Source: Polaribacter sp.
Lineage (GTDB): Bacteria > Bacteroidota > Bacteroidia > Flavobacteriales > Flavobacteriaceae
Reading direction: 5' to 3'
Length of the DNA stretch: 64,000 nucleotides
NCBI GenBank assembly: GCA_018663625.1
Contig: JABJPX010000070.1
Location: forward strand, 62,001 to 126,000
The position numbers were made by a program, and so were the translations under genes. The notes beneath the pieces are model-generated. The model was given only the letters and a program-made list of their open reading frames with translations. It was not told the origin of the DNA and made no database searches. This document shows, one piece after another, positions 55,827 to 64,000 of this stretch; within the stretch, counting starts at the first letter, position 1; every line of letters begins with the position of its first letter.

Positions 55827-56987
55827 TTAGACCATTTTTTGCATTGCTTTGTACCACTTTTCTGGAATAATTTCCTTTGTTGCTGCAACATAATCTTGGT
55901 ATGTACATGGTATTAACGCATGCCTTTTGTATTTATTATTGGACAAAATATTAATTTCAATCCACCATCTTCCCGTTTTGTGGCTTTTATAAAAGGTTAA
56001 AGGATCATCATCCGCTAACAAAACAGTAAATTTCTGATAATTATCTTTTTGTGTAAACGGATAATCTTTCACTCTAGAATTCACCCCTTCAATGAAGTAC
56101 CAAATCATTTGTGCAATTAAATGTGCCGTTTGATTGTGCTTATCATATTTCGAATTGTATTCATAAATTCCAAACGAAGAAACCTTGTCGCTGATACCTG
56201 CATACCTTGAAATGGCACATATTTCGTCTCCATAAAAACCATTCGGAGAAGCATTGTTATTTGCAGGAGCCTCACTTTGTCGCACCGCACCAATATCAAT
56301 AGAAACAATATCTGCATTCCGAAACGCAGGTTCGATGTTTTCTAAATTCTTTGCTTCACCCAATCGGTAGGCATCAAAAAACAACGCATCTAATAATTTT
56401 ATCTCCTCTTGGGAATTAAAAAATGTTTGATACCCAACATTGCAATAATTAAATAAATTATTGGGCTGTTGCATAATAATTTTACTAAGATACGACTGTG
56501 AAGTTAATTCATCTTCCAAATCGCCCAAATCAAACCTACTATCAACTGCCGTGATATTTACTGTTTGCTCTAAAGCATCGTATGCCCTATAATTGACGTA
56601 GGTAATGTCTTGACCTCCACCAATAATGACAGGAATAATATTTTTCTTTAATAAGGAACTAATAATTTCTGAAACCGCAAAATAAGTATCCGAAACCGCA
56701 TTTCCTTTGGATACATTTCCTAAATCGACAATGTTTGTATGCCAATCTCCAGGAAATAATTCATATAATTTTGTTCGAATACAATCTAAATCTTCACCAC
56801 AACCAAAGTTATCTTGTGAATTTCGATCTTCTTGCACCCCAAAAATCGCTATTTGAACATTTTCTAGAGCAGGAAAGTCGTTTTTTTCTGAATGGATTGT
56901 AATTTTTTGACCCAATGACAAATCAGATTGCAGCTCCAAATGTGCTACAACCGATTCTTTTACAGGGGTTAAAAAGTCTAGGTTCAT
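55827..56987 (-). CDS. Arginase/formimidoylglutamase-fold protein with degenerate metal site
   Basis: Arginase superfamily fold (386 aa) directly upstream of gldK on the same strand. The three metal-binding motifs are damaged: GGGHD is GGGQD (Gln126), DAHxD is DSRFD (Asp149, Arg151, Asp153), and DxD is DIG (Asp231, Gly233). Thus three of the six classical Mn ligands are replaced, and binuclear manganese hydrolysis of arginine, agmatine or formimidoylglutamate is unlikely. The fold landmarks otherwise persist (IIPVIIGGGQDITYVNY, DIVSIDIGAV). A C-terminal extension of about 75 residues is extra. Tempting inference: a repurposed partner of the gliding/type IX machinery. Confidence 0.8.
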   Translation of the reverse strand: MNLDFLTPVKESVVAHLELQSDLSLGQKITIHSEKNDFPALENVQIAIFGVQEDRNSQDNFGCGEDLDCIRTKLYELFPGDWHTNIVDLGNVSKGNAVSDTYFAVSEIISSLLKKNIIPVIIGGGQDITYVNYRAYDALEQTVNITAVDSRFDLGDLEDELTSQSYLSKIIMQQPNNLFNYCNVGYQTFFNSQEEIKLLDALFFDAYRLGEAKNLENIEPAFRNADIVSIDIGAVRQSEAPANNNASPNGFYGDEICAISRYAGISDKVSSFGIYEYNSKYDKHNQTAHLIAQMIWYFIEGVNSRVKDYPFTQKDNYQKFTVLLADDDPLTFYKSHKTGRWWIEINILSNNKYKRHALIPCTYQDYVAATKEIIPEKWYKAMQKMV

Positions 56988-57025
56988 TGATTTATTTAAG
57001 TAGAAGTATGCAAGATACTAACTAA

Positions 57026-59554
57026 TTATTTCTTTTTGACTGTTTTCTTAGCAGTGGTTTTCTTAGCTGGAGCTTTCTTTTTGACAACTTTCTTTTTTGC
57101 CGCTTTCTTCTTTGGCATTTTTGCAGCAATCATTTTAACAGCTTCCTCTTTGGTCAGTTTTTCAATATCGGTGGTTTTTGGGAGTTCAATCTTAATTTTT
57201 CCTTTTAAAACATTAAACCTTCCCCATCTTGCCTTTTCTACACGAATCTCAACATCTTCCCAATTATGAAGCACCTTGTCGATTTCTTTTTGCTTTTTCG
57301 CTTCAATGAGTTCAACAATCTCGTCATAAGTAAGGTTGTCAAAATCATATTTTTTATTCACATTGATGAAAATTGAATTCCATTTGATGAAAGGACCAAA
57401 ACGACCAACGCCTTTTTGAACGGGTAATTCTTCATAATGTGCTACCGGTGCATCTGCTTTTTGTTTTGCAACAATTAACGCTTCCGCCCTTGGCAAATCA
57501 ACCTCCATTGGGTTTTCGCCCTTCTCTAATGAAACAAATAGGCTTCCAAAACGAATATAAGGACCAAAACGACCATTAGAAACAATGACCTCTTCACCTT
57601 CGTAAACTCCCAATGTTTTAGGCAATAAAAACAGTTCCAAAGCTTCGTCTATAGTAATCGTCCCTAGGTTTTGTGTTGGATTTAAACTTGCGAACAATTT
57701 CTCTTCATCTTCTGGCGCACCAATCTGTGCAATCGGTCCAAATTTTCCCAAACGAACTAAAATCGTTTTTCCAGAAACTGGATGCTTTCCTAAAATACGT
57801 TCGCCACTTTCTCTTTCTGCATTTTCTTTTACATGTTCTACTGTTTCATGAAAGGAACCATAGAAACCTTTAATCATTTCGATCCAATTTGCATCCCCTT
57901 CAGAAATATCATCAAAAGAAGATTCTACTTTAGCAGTAAAACCAAAATCTAAAATATTAGAAAAATTAACCACTAAGAAATCGTTGACAATATTTCCAAT
58001 ATCTGTTGGAATTAATTTGTTTTTATTTGAGCCTGTTTTTTCTGTTAATGTTTGATTTTTAACAGTTCCATTAGCTAAAATCAATTGCTCATAACTTCGT
58101 TCCAAACCTTCATTTTGTCCCTTTTCTACATAGCCTCTTCTTTGCACCGTAGAAATCGTTGGCGCATAAGTTGACGGACGGCCAATTCCCAATTCTTCCA
58201 ATTGTTTTACCAAAGAAGCTTCTGTAAATCGGTATGGAGGACTCGTAAAACGTTGTGTTGCATTGATGAAATTGTATGCTAATGATTCATTCACTTTTAA
58301 ATTGGGCAACATGCCTGCTTGCTCTTCCTCTTCGTTATCGTTTCCTTCTAAGTATACTTTCAAAAACCCTTCAAACTTGATCATTTCTCCATTTGCAGTG
58401 AAGATTTTTTCGTTTTCTGAATTTTCAATTTTTACATTAGTACGTTCCAATTGAGCATCACTCATTTGTGATGCCAATGTTCGTTTCCAAATTAAATCAT
58501 ACAACCTTGTTTGATCATATTCTGTGTCGATCGTATGCATTTTCATATTCGTAGGACGAATGGCTTCGTGGGCTTCTTGAGCACCTTTTGCCTTCGACTT
58601 AAAAACACGTTGTTTGCTATATTCTTTTCCGTAATAATTGGTAATTTCTTCTTCAGCAGCATCTCTTGCATCTACAGACAAGTTCACACTATCTGTTCTC
58701 ATGTAGGTAATTAAACCCGCTTCATACAAACGTTGCGCAACCTGCATTGTTTTGGCAACAGGATACCCTAATTTTCGAGAAGCTTCTTGCTGTAATGTTG
58801 ATGTTGTAAACGGTGCTGCTGGTGATTTCTTTGCTGGTTTTTTTGTCAAATCAGCAATCGAGAAATCAGCATTTGAACACGATTTTAAAAAATCTTCTGC
58901 TGCTGTTTTAGAATCAAAATTCTTTGGAATGGTCGCTTTAAATTTCTTTCCTACTTTGTTTGAAAACTCAGCAACCACCTTATAATGTGTTTCAGCAGTA
59001 AACTCCTGAATACTTCTTTCTCGTTCTACTATTAAACGAACTGCAACAGACTGAACCCTTCCTGCAGATAAGCCTCCTTTTACTTTACGCCACAAAACTG
59101 GCGATAACTCATACCCTACCAAACGATCTAAAACACGACGTGCTTGCTGCGCATTCACCATGTGATAATCAATATCTCTTGGATTTTCAACTGCTTTTAA
59201 AATGGCCTTTTTGGTAATTTCATGAAAAACAATACGTTTTGTACGTTCTTCCTTCAACTCCAATTGTTCTTTTAAATGCCATGCAATTGCCTCTCCCTCT
59301 CGATCCTCATCACTTGCCAACCAAACCATATCGGCCTTCTTCGCCAATGTTTTTAGTTTTTTTACAACTGTTTTTTTATCGTCTGATACAATGTACTTTG
59401 GACTAAAATCTCCGTCAACATCAATCCCCAATTCTTTCGAGGGTAAATCTGCAATATGACCATAACTAGACTCAACTTGAAAATCTTTTCCAAGAAATTT
59501 CTCGATCGTTTTTGCCTTTGCGGGTGACTCTACAATTACTAAATTCTTTGCCAT
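57026..59554 (-). CDS. topA: DNA topoisomerase I with cysteine-free C-terminal repeats
   Basis: Type IA topoisomerase relaxing negative supercoils. 842 aa from the ATG at 59554 (MAKNLVIVESPAKAKTIEKFLG); an upstream start at 59572 is possible but non-conserved. TOPRIM (about 1-115), the catalytic tyrosine in LITYMRTDSVNLS, and the type IA core to about 560. The C-terminal part has three repeats related to the zinc-ribbon region (VRLGKFGPIAQIG, VSNGRFGPYIRFG, KGVGRFGPFIKWN) with no cysteine; the only cysteine I see is near residue 220. A Lys/Ala-rich histone H1-like tail ends the protein (KKKAAKKKVVKKKAPAKKTT). Confidence 0.96.
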   Translation of the reverse strand: MAKNLVIVESPAKAKTIEKFLGKDFQVESSYGHIADLPSKELGIDVDGDFSPKYIVSDDKKTVVKKLKTLAKKADMVWLASDEDREGEAIAWHLKEQLELKEERTKRIVFHEITKKAILKAVENPRDIDYHMVNAQQARRVLDRLVGYELSPVLWRKVKGGLSAGRVQSVAVRLIVERERSIQEFTAETHYKVVAEFSNKVGKKFKATIPKNFDSKTAAEDFLKSCSNADFSIADLTKKPAKKSPAAPFTTSTLQQEASRKLGYPVAKTMQVAQRLYEAGLITYMRTDSVNLSVDARDAAEEEITNYYGKEYSKQRVFKSKAKGAQEAHEAIRPTNMKMHTIDTEYDQTRLYDLIWKRTLASQMSDAQLERTNVKIENSENEKIFTANGEMIKFEGFLKVYLEGNDNEEEEQAGMLPNLKVNESLAYNFINATQRFTSPPYRFTEASLVKQLEELGIGRPSTYAPTISTVQRRGYVEKGQNEGLERSYEQLILANGTVKNQTLTEKTGSNKNKLIPTDIGNIVNDFLVVNFSNILDFGFTAKVESSFDDISEGDANWIEMIKGFYGSFHETVEHVKENAERESGERILGKHPVSGKTILVRLGKFGPIAQIGAPEDEEKLFASLNPTQNLGTITIDEALELFLLPKTLGVYEGEEVIVSNGRFGPYIRFGSLFVSLEKGENPMEVDLPRAEALIVAKQKADAPVAHYEELPVQKGVGRFGPFIKWNSIFINVNKKYDFDNLTYDEIVELIEAKKQKEIDKVLHNWEDVEIRVEKARWGRFNVLKGKIKIELPKTTDIEKLTKEEAVKMIAAKMPKKKAAKKKVVKKKAPAKKTTAKKTVKKK

Positions 59555-59607
59555 GTATCTTTTTTTTGTCATAATTATCGCAATCGAAATTGCGAGATTT
59601 TAGACTG

Positions 59608-59615
59608 CAAAAGTA
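59608..59615 (-). promoter_or_regulatory. Bacteroidota -7 box (TACTTTTG) for topA
   Basis: TACTTTTG on the minus strand, 53 nt before the topA ATG. No clear -33 element; topA and miaB promoters are divergent. Confidence 0.35.
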
Positions 59616-59695
59616 TGTAGTTTTTTTTTATAAATTATTTTAAGTGCTGTTTTTACTTCATTTTTAATACAAAATCAATTGTATTTTTCTGCCAA

Positions 59696-59730
59696 TTTGT
59701 CATAAATTTTGGTTTTTGGTTGTATCTTTG
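59696..59730 (+). promoter_or_regulatory. Promoter for miaB unit (TTTG-N23-TATCTTTG)
   Basis: TTTG (59696-59699) and TATCTTTG (59723-59730), 23 nt apart, at the long end of the accepted spacing, 26 nt before the miaB ATG. Confidence 0.45.
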
Positions 59731-59756
59731 CTCACCATTAAAATGAAAATTGACAC

Positions 59757-61211
59757 ATGGAGCAAGTAGAAAAAATCATAGACGAAAGAATACAAGGGAA
59801 AGCCCTTGTTACCGAAAATAAAAAAGAAAACACTAAAAAACTATTCATAGAAAGTTACGGCTGTCAAATGAATATGAATGATAGTGAAATTGTTGCAGCA
59901 ATCTTAGACAAAGAAGGTTACAACACCACGCAAATTTTAGAAGAAGCAGATTTAGTACTTGTAAATACCTGTTCTATTAGAGAAAAAGCAGAAACGACAG
60001 TTCGCAAAAGATTACAAAAATACAACGCTGTAAAGCAAGTCAATAAAAAAATGAAAGTGGGCGTTTTAGGCTGTATGGCAGAACGACTTAAAGAAAAATT
60101 TTTAGAAGAAGAAAAAATTGTTGATTTGGTGGTGGGCCCAGATGCCTATAGAGACATTCCAAATTTATTACAAGAAGTAGCGTCTGGAAGAGATGCTGTA
60201 AACGTAATCCTCTCTAAAGATGAAACTTACGGAGATGTTTCTCCAGTACGTTTAAATTCGAACGGAGTTACCGCCTTTGTTTCCATTACACGAGGTTGTG
60301 ATAATATGTGTACCTTTTGTGTAGTTCCTTTTACAAGAGGAAGGGAAAGAAGTAGAGATCCGAAAAGTATTTTAGAAGAAGTGCAATCGATGGTCGACAA
60401 AAACTATAAAGAAATCACCCTTTTGGGTCAGAATGTGGATAGCTTTTTATGGTTTGGTGGCGGATTGAAAAAAGATTTCAAAAAAGCATCAGAAATGGCA
60501 CAAGCAACTGCCGTTGGTTTTGCGGAGTTGTTAGACATGTGTGCAACAAAGTTTCCAAAAACACGTTTTCGCTTTTCAACATCAAATCCTCAAGACATGA
60601 GCTTAGATGTGATTCATGTTATGGCAAAGCATAAAAACATTTGCAAATACCTTCATTTGCCTGTACAAAGTGGAAGTAATGCCATGTTAAAAGCAATGAA
60701 CAGACAACACACCCGTGAAGAATATATGGAATTGGTGGACAATATTTTTAAAATTGTACCAGAAATGTCTTTGTCACAAGATATGATTGTTGGTTTTTGT
60801 GGAGAAACAGAAGAAGATCATCAAGACACCTTAGCGTTAATGAAATATGTAAAATATGACTTTGGTTTTATGTTTTCATACTCCGAAAGACCCGGAACGC
60901 TTGCAGGAAATAAAATGAAAGATGATGTTCCCTTTGCCGTTAAAAAACGAAGGTTACAAGAAGTTATAGATTTACAACAAGAACACGCACTCTTTAGAAC
61001 ACAACAACATCTAGGGAAAATAGAAGAATTTTTAATTGAAGGGACCTCTAAGAAAAACCCGAATGAGTGGAAAGGGAGAAATACACAAAATACTGTCGCC
61101 GTTTTTGATAAAGGCAACTATAAACTAGGAGATTTTGTGATGGTAAAAGTAGAAGACTGCACCTCAGCAACCTTAAAAGGAACTGTTGTTGGGTATTCTG
61201 ATAATAATTAA
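59757..61211 (+). CDS. miaB: tRNA-2-methylthio-N6-dimethylallyladenosine synthase MiaB
   Basis: Radical-SAM enzyme that adds a methylthio group to i6A37 of tRNAs. 484 aa: N-terminal UPF0004 domain with cluster cysteines (ESYGCQMNMND, VNTCSIREKAE, LGCMAERLKE), radical SAM domain with CDNMCTFC (CxxxCxxC) and GQNVDSF, and a C-terminal TRAM domain (about 420-484, KIEEFLIEGTSKKNPNEWKG onward). It needs two Fe-S clusters. First gene of a same-strand block with the sigma-54 activator. Confidence 0.97.
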   Translation: MEQVEKIIDERIQGKALVTENKKENTKKLFIESYGCQMNMNDSEIVAAILDKEGYNTTQILEEADLVLVNTCSIREKAETTVRKRLQKYNAVKQVNKKMKVGVLGCMAERLKEKFLEEEKIVDLVVGPDAYRDIPNLLQEVASGRDAVNVILSKDETYGDVSPVRLNSNGVTAFVSITRGCDNMCTFCVVPFTRGRERSRDPKSILEEVQSMVDKNYKEITLLGQNVDSFLWFGGGLKKDFKKASEMAQATAVGFAELLDMCATKFPKTRFRFSTSNPQDMSLDVIHVMAKHKNICKYLHLPVQSGSNAMLKAMNRQHTREEYMELVDNIFKIVPEMSLSQDMIVGFCGETEEDHQDTLALMKYVKYDFGFMFSYSERPGTLAGNKMKDDVPFAVKKRRLQEVIDLQQEHALFRTQQHLGKIEEFLIEGTSKKNPNEWKGRNTQNTVAVFDKGNYKLGDFVMVKVEDCTSATLKGTVVGYSDNN

Positions 61212-61275
61212 AATGAGTCATCAAGTTAGAAGTTGAAAGTGCCATTTTTCAACTTTAAACATTTAAACGATTACA

Positions 61276-62499
61276 ATGGAAAACTTACAAACAACAAAAC
61301 AACGTTTTGGCATTATCGGTAACGATGTGCATTTAAACCGAGCATTGGAAAAAGCAGTGCGTGTTGCACCTACTGATATTTCTGTTTTGGTAACGGGTGA
61401 AAGCGGTGTTGGTAAAGAGAGTATTCCGAAAATAATACACTCTTTATCACACAGAAAACACGCAAAATACATTGCAGTAAACTGCGGAGCCATCCCAGAA
61501 GGAACCATAGACAGTGAACTTTTTGGTCACGAAAAAGGTGCTTTTACAGGGGCTACTTCAACAAGAAAAGGATATTTTGAAGTAACAGACGGTGGAACTA
61601 TTTTCTTAGATGAAGTTGGAGAATTGCCACTAACCACCCAAGTACGTTTATTACGCGTTTTAGAAAACGGCGAATTTATAAAAGTAGGATCCTCAGAAGT
61701 ACAAAAAACAAATGTTCGAATTGTTACTGCAACAAATCTAAATATGCAAGAAGCCATTGCAAAAGAAAAATTTAGAGAAGATTTGTATTACCGATTGAGC
61801 ACCATCGAAATTCCGTTGCCTCCACTTCGCGATCGAAATGAAGACATTCATTTATTGTTTCGAAAGTTTGCGTCAGAATTTGCTCAGAAATACAGAATGC
61901 CAACAGTACGCTTAGATGAAAACGCCATTAAATTATTAATGAATTACCGTTTCCCTGGAAACATTCGTCAGTTAAGAAACATTGCAGAACAAATTTCTGT
62001 AGTGGAAGAAGACCGATTGATTACAGCAGAAAATATTGTACAATATCTTCCAAACTATAACAAAAACTTACCCGCTGTTATTGGTGGAACTTCAGCGAAT
62101 GATTTTTCTACAGAAAGAGACATCATGTATAAAGTATTGTTTGATATGAGAAGCGATATCAACGATTTAAAAAAGTTGACTTTAGACCTAATGAAAACAG
62201 GGGATATTGAAAAAGTGGAAGAAAAAAATCATCAATTAATTGAAAAAATATACGCAGATCAAGAAGAAAAAAAGCATGCCATAGAAGTATTAAAGATTCC
62301 ACAAAATGCATCTTCTGATAAAAATTATGACTTTATTGAGACCATTGAAGAAGACGAATCTTTATCTTTACAAGACAAAGAAGTAGAAATGATTAAAAAG
62401 GCATTAGAAAAAAACAACAATAAACGTAAATTAGCGGCCAAAGAACTCGGTATCTCTGAACGTACTTTGTATCGAAAAATTAAACAATACGATTTGTAA
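61276..62499 (+). CDS. Sigma-54-dependent transcriptional activator without N-terminal receiver domain
   Basis: AAA+ enhancer-binding protein for RpoN polymerase. 407 aa. The AAA domain begins almost at once (about 12-240): Walker A GESGVGKE, the GAFTGA loop needed for sigma-54 contact, Walker B GTIFLDEVGELP, and the arginine-finger region FREDLYYRLSTIEIPLPPLRDR. A linker and coil (about 260-350) are followed by a Fis-type HTH (about 365-405; LAAKELGISERTLYRKIKQ). No receiver or GAF domain is present, so activity must be controlled otherwise. It precedes lptE by 3 nt. Confidence 0.95.
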   Translation: MENLQTTKQRFGIIGNDVHLNRALEKAVRVAPTDISVLVTGESGVGKESIPKIIHSLSHRKHAKYIAVNCGAIPEGTIDSELFGHEKGAFTGATSTRKGYFEVTDGGTIFLDEVGELPLTTQVRLLRVLENGEFIKVGSSEVQKTNVRIVTATNLNMQEAIAKEKFREDLYYRLSTIEIPLPPLRDRNEDIHLLFRKFASEFAQKYRMPTVRLDENAIKLLMNYRFPGNIRQLRNIAEQISVVEEDRLITAENIVQYLPNYNKNLPAVIGGTSANDFSTERDIMYKVLFDMRSDINDLKKLTLDLMKTGDIEKVEEKNHQLIEKIYADQEEKKHAIEVLKIPQNASSDKNYDFIETIEEDESLSLQDKEVEMIKKALEKNNNKRKLAAKELGISERTLYRKIKQYDL

Positions 62500-62502
62500 G
62501 TA

Positions 62503-63009
62503 ATGAAAAAACTCCTCTACATCTCTTTTTTTGCAATCAGTACTTTATTGATCACTGCTTGTCGTGCCTATTCTTTTACCGGAGCAACGACCAATGCAGA
62601 TACCATTCAGGTTTCATTTTTTAGAAATGAAGCAACCCTCGTTGAGCCCACATTAAGTCAGCGATTTACACCCGAATTACAAGAGCTGTTTTTACGACAA
62701 ACCAACTTGACATTGGTAAACAATCCCAATGCAGATTTGCGTTTAGAAGGAGAAATTACGGGCTATCGAATAAACCCGATGAGTGCAACAGCACAACAAA
62801 CGGCGGCCCAAAACAGACTAACAGTAACTATAAATGTTCGCTTCTACAATGCATTGGATGAAGAAAAAGACTTTGAAAAAAGTTTTTCATTTTACTCAGA
62901 CTTTAATTCTAATGAACAATTAGTTGGCGGAGTATTAGAAGGTGCATTGGACGAAATTTTAGAGCGCATTCATCAAGATATTTTTAACGCAGCACTAGGA
63001 GATTGGTAA
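62503..63009 (+). CDS. lptE: LptE-like lipopolysaccharide assembly lipoprotein
   Basis: Outer membrane lipoprotein that plugs the LptD channel for lipopolysaccharide transport. 168 aa with lipoprotein signal (lipobox ITAC, Cys20) and a two-layer alpha/beta body: YSFTGATTNADTIQVSFFRN, SQRFTPELQELFLRQTNLTLV, LRLEGEITGYRI and LTVTINVRFYNALDEEKDFEKSFSFYSDF. This is the flavobacterial LptE family. It overlaps the following TPR-like gene by 7 nt, so translation is coupled; downstream lies secG. Confidence 0.85.
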   Translation: MKKLLYISFFAISTLLITACRAYSFTGATTNADTIQVSFFRNEATLVEPTLSQRFTPELQELFLRQTNLTLVNNPNADLRLEGEITGYRINPMSATAQQTAAQNRLTVTINVRFYNALDEEKDFEKSFSFYSDFNSNEQLVGGVLEGALDEILERIHQDIFNAALGDW

Positions 63010-63710
63010 CCGAGAAATTCATATCGATCCTAAAAAATCCTGCAATCTTACAGCAAGAAGAAACGCAAGCGTTGAAAAACCTCATTGAGGAATATCCGTA
63101 TTTTCAACCTGCAAGGAGTTTGTATTTAAAAGGCTTGAAAATGCAAAACAGTTTTAAATACAATAATGAGCTCAAAGTAACTGCTGCGTATACCACAGAC
63201 AGAGCCATCTTGTTCGATTTTATAACAGCATCTAGTTTTAATGTGCTTCCAAAACCCGATGTGCAACAGAAAACGGAAACAGTTTCATTGAATGAAAAAC
63301 CAATATCAGAAATTGCTCCAAGCGACTTTGGGATGAATGCGCCGCTTTCTTTTACAACATCAGAAAAACACTCTTTTGGGGAATGGTTGCAATTATCAAA
63401 GGCTACACCGATAGTTAGAGCGTCTCCAAAAAAAGAAAAATTCATCTCTAGAGCTTCAATTATTGATCGTTTTATTGAGAAAAACCCAAAAATAAAACCT
63501 GTTATCAAAGAGAAAAGTATCAATGTTTTAGTTTCCAAAAACGAAACATCAAACTCTTTAATGACAGAAACATTGGCCAAAGTGTATTTAGCACAAAAAA
63601 AATATGAAAATGCAATTCAAGCTTATAAAATTTTAAGTTTGAAATATCCAGAAAAAAGTGGTTTCTTTGCAGACCAAATTAAAAGAATTCAAATTTTACA
63701 AAAAAAATAA
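63003..63710 (+). CDS. Cytosolic-looking protein with C-terminal TPR-like helix pair; TTG start
   Basis: 235 aa, function unknown. The TTG at 63003 overlaps the lptE stop by 7 nt, and no ATG occurs before residue 47, so this non-ATG start is likely. N-terminal part is helical (FISILKNPAILQQEETQALK, then EEYPYFQPARSLYLKGLKMQ), the middle is charged and low-complexity, and the end is a TPR-like pair (TLAKVYLAQKKYENAIQAYK, ILSLKYPEKSGFFADQI). The order lptE, this gene, secG resembles flavobacterial synteny from memory. Confidence 0.7.
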   Translation: MVTEKFISILKNPAILQQEETQALKNLIEEYPYFQPARSLYLKGLKMQNSFKYNNELKVTAAYTTDRAILFDFITASSFNVLPKPDVQQKTETVSLNEKPISEIAPSDFGMNAPLSFTTSEKHSFGEWLQLSKATPIVRASPKKEKFISRASIIDRFIEKNPKIKPVIKEKSINVLVSKNETSNSLMTETLAKVYLAQKKYENAIQAYKILSLKYPEKSGFFADQIKRIQILQKK

Positions 63711-63713
63711 ATC

Positions 63714-64000
63714 ATGAGTTATAACTTATTTTTAGGGATCATATTATTGGTAGCTGTGATCTTAATTTTAATTGTTATGGTACAAAACCCTAAAGGAGGA
63801 GGATTGTCTTCTTCATTTGGTGGTGGAGGTGCACAATCTTTAGGAGGCGTGCAAAACACGAACAACTTCTTAGACAAAACAACTTGGACGTTGGCAATTT
63901 CAATGTTTGCATTGATTTTATTATCAAACTTTTCTATTGACAGAGGTGGAGACAAAGGCCCAATCTTAAAAGAAACGTTAAACGGTATTGAAGCTACAAC
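63714..64000 (+). CDS. secG: Preprotein translocase subunit SecG (5' part)
   Basis: Small membrane subunit of the SecYEG translocon. The visible 95 residues contain the first membrane helix (about 5-25, LFLGIILLVAVILILIVMVQ), the conserved PKGGGLSSSFGGGGAQSLGG loop, and the second helix (about 58-78, TWTLAISMFALILLSNF). It continues past position 64000. Start ATG is 4 nt after the preceding stop region. Confidence 0.95.
   Translation, partial: MSYNLFLGIILLVAVILILIVMVQNPKGGGLSSSFGGGGAQSLGGVQNTNNFLDKTTWTLAISMFALILLSNFSIDRGGDKGPILKETLNGIEAT

Overview
This AT-rich window reads as chromosomal DNA of a gliding marine-type Flavobacteriaceae (Bacteroidota), Polaribacter/Tenacibaculum-like; the genus is inference. 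The evidence is gldC-gldB, gldKLMN and porT (gliding motility and type IX secretion), Bacteroidota-type promoters (TAnnTTTG at -7, TTG/TTTG near -33), an OlsF-type acyltransferase, a lipidated TamA homologue (TamL), and Bacteroidota families such as DUF2480 and DUF3078. It is dense housekeeping sequence. I found no rRNA, tRNA, CRISPR array, transposase or prophage.

Layout. 1-6460: 5' part of proS, a lipoprotein plus FadL-like porin pair behind a sigma-54-type promoter, a three-domain NifU, menaquinone methyltransferase, PorT and a TrmH methyltransferase. 6500-14000: TamL, fructose-bisphosphate aldolase, AccD, rpsO and pnp. 14000-20300: VOC protein, a FolK-deoxynucleoside kinase fusion, GldC/GldB, NadE and DnaG. 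20300-25200: clpX, clpP and tig, then a start-less orphan open frame of 1.27 kb. 25200-37800: OlsF-like acyltransferase, aspartokinase, FBPase, superoxide dismutase, HtpX/LemA, a long PurF-like amidotransferase with a PfkB kinase, SufE/SufT/DUF2480. 37800-49900: HflX, AspRS, a palindromic repeat, cupin, RsmI, MscS, gamma-carbonic anhydrase, glucosaminidase, PLP enzyme, ABC-F. 50000-57000: an FAD oxidoreductase, gldN-M-L-K and an arginase-fold protein with broken metal sites. 57000-64000: topA, miaB, a sigma-54 activator, lptE, a TPR protein and the start of secG.

How the genes work together. PorT and GldKLMN belong to the type IX secretion and gliding machine, to which GldB/GldC are linked; TamL and LptE serve outer-membrane biogenesis; NifU, SufE and SufT serve Fe-S assembly, which MiaB consumes. 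Trigger factor, ClpP and ClpX form the proteolysis/folding block.

Most notable: (i) the gldK-adjacent arginase-fold protein has lost three of six manganese ligands; (ii) DnaG, AccD and TopA all lack the zinc-binding cysteines of their E. coli counterparts; (iii) the 5'-truncated orphan frame abuts the trigger-factor promoter; (iv) a structured palindromic repeat of about 100 bp lies between aspS and a cupin gene; (v) several promoters sit only 4-6 nt from the start codon, predicting leaderless mRNAs; (vi) a sigma-54-type promoter lies before the first lipoprotein gene.
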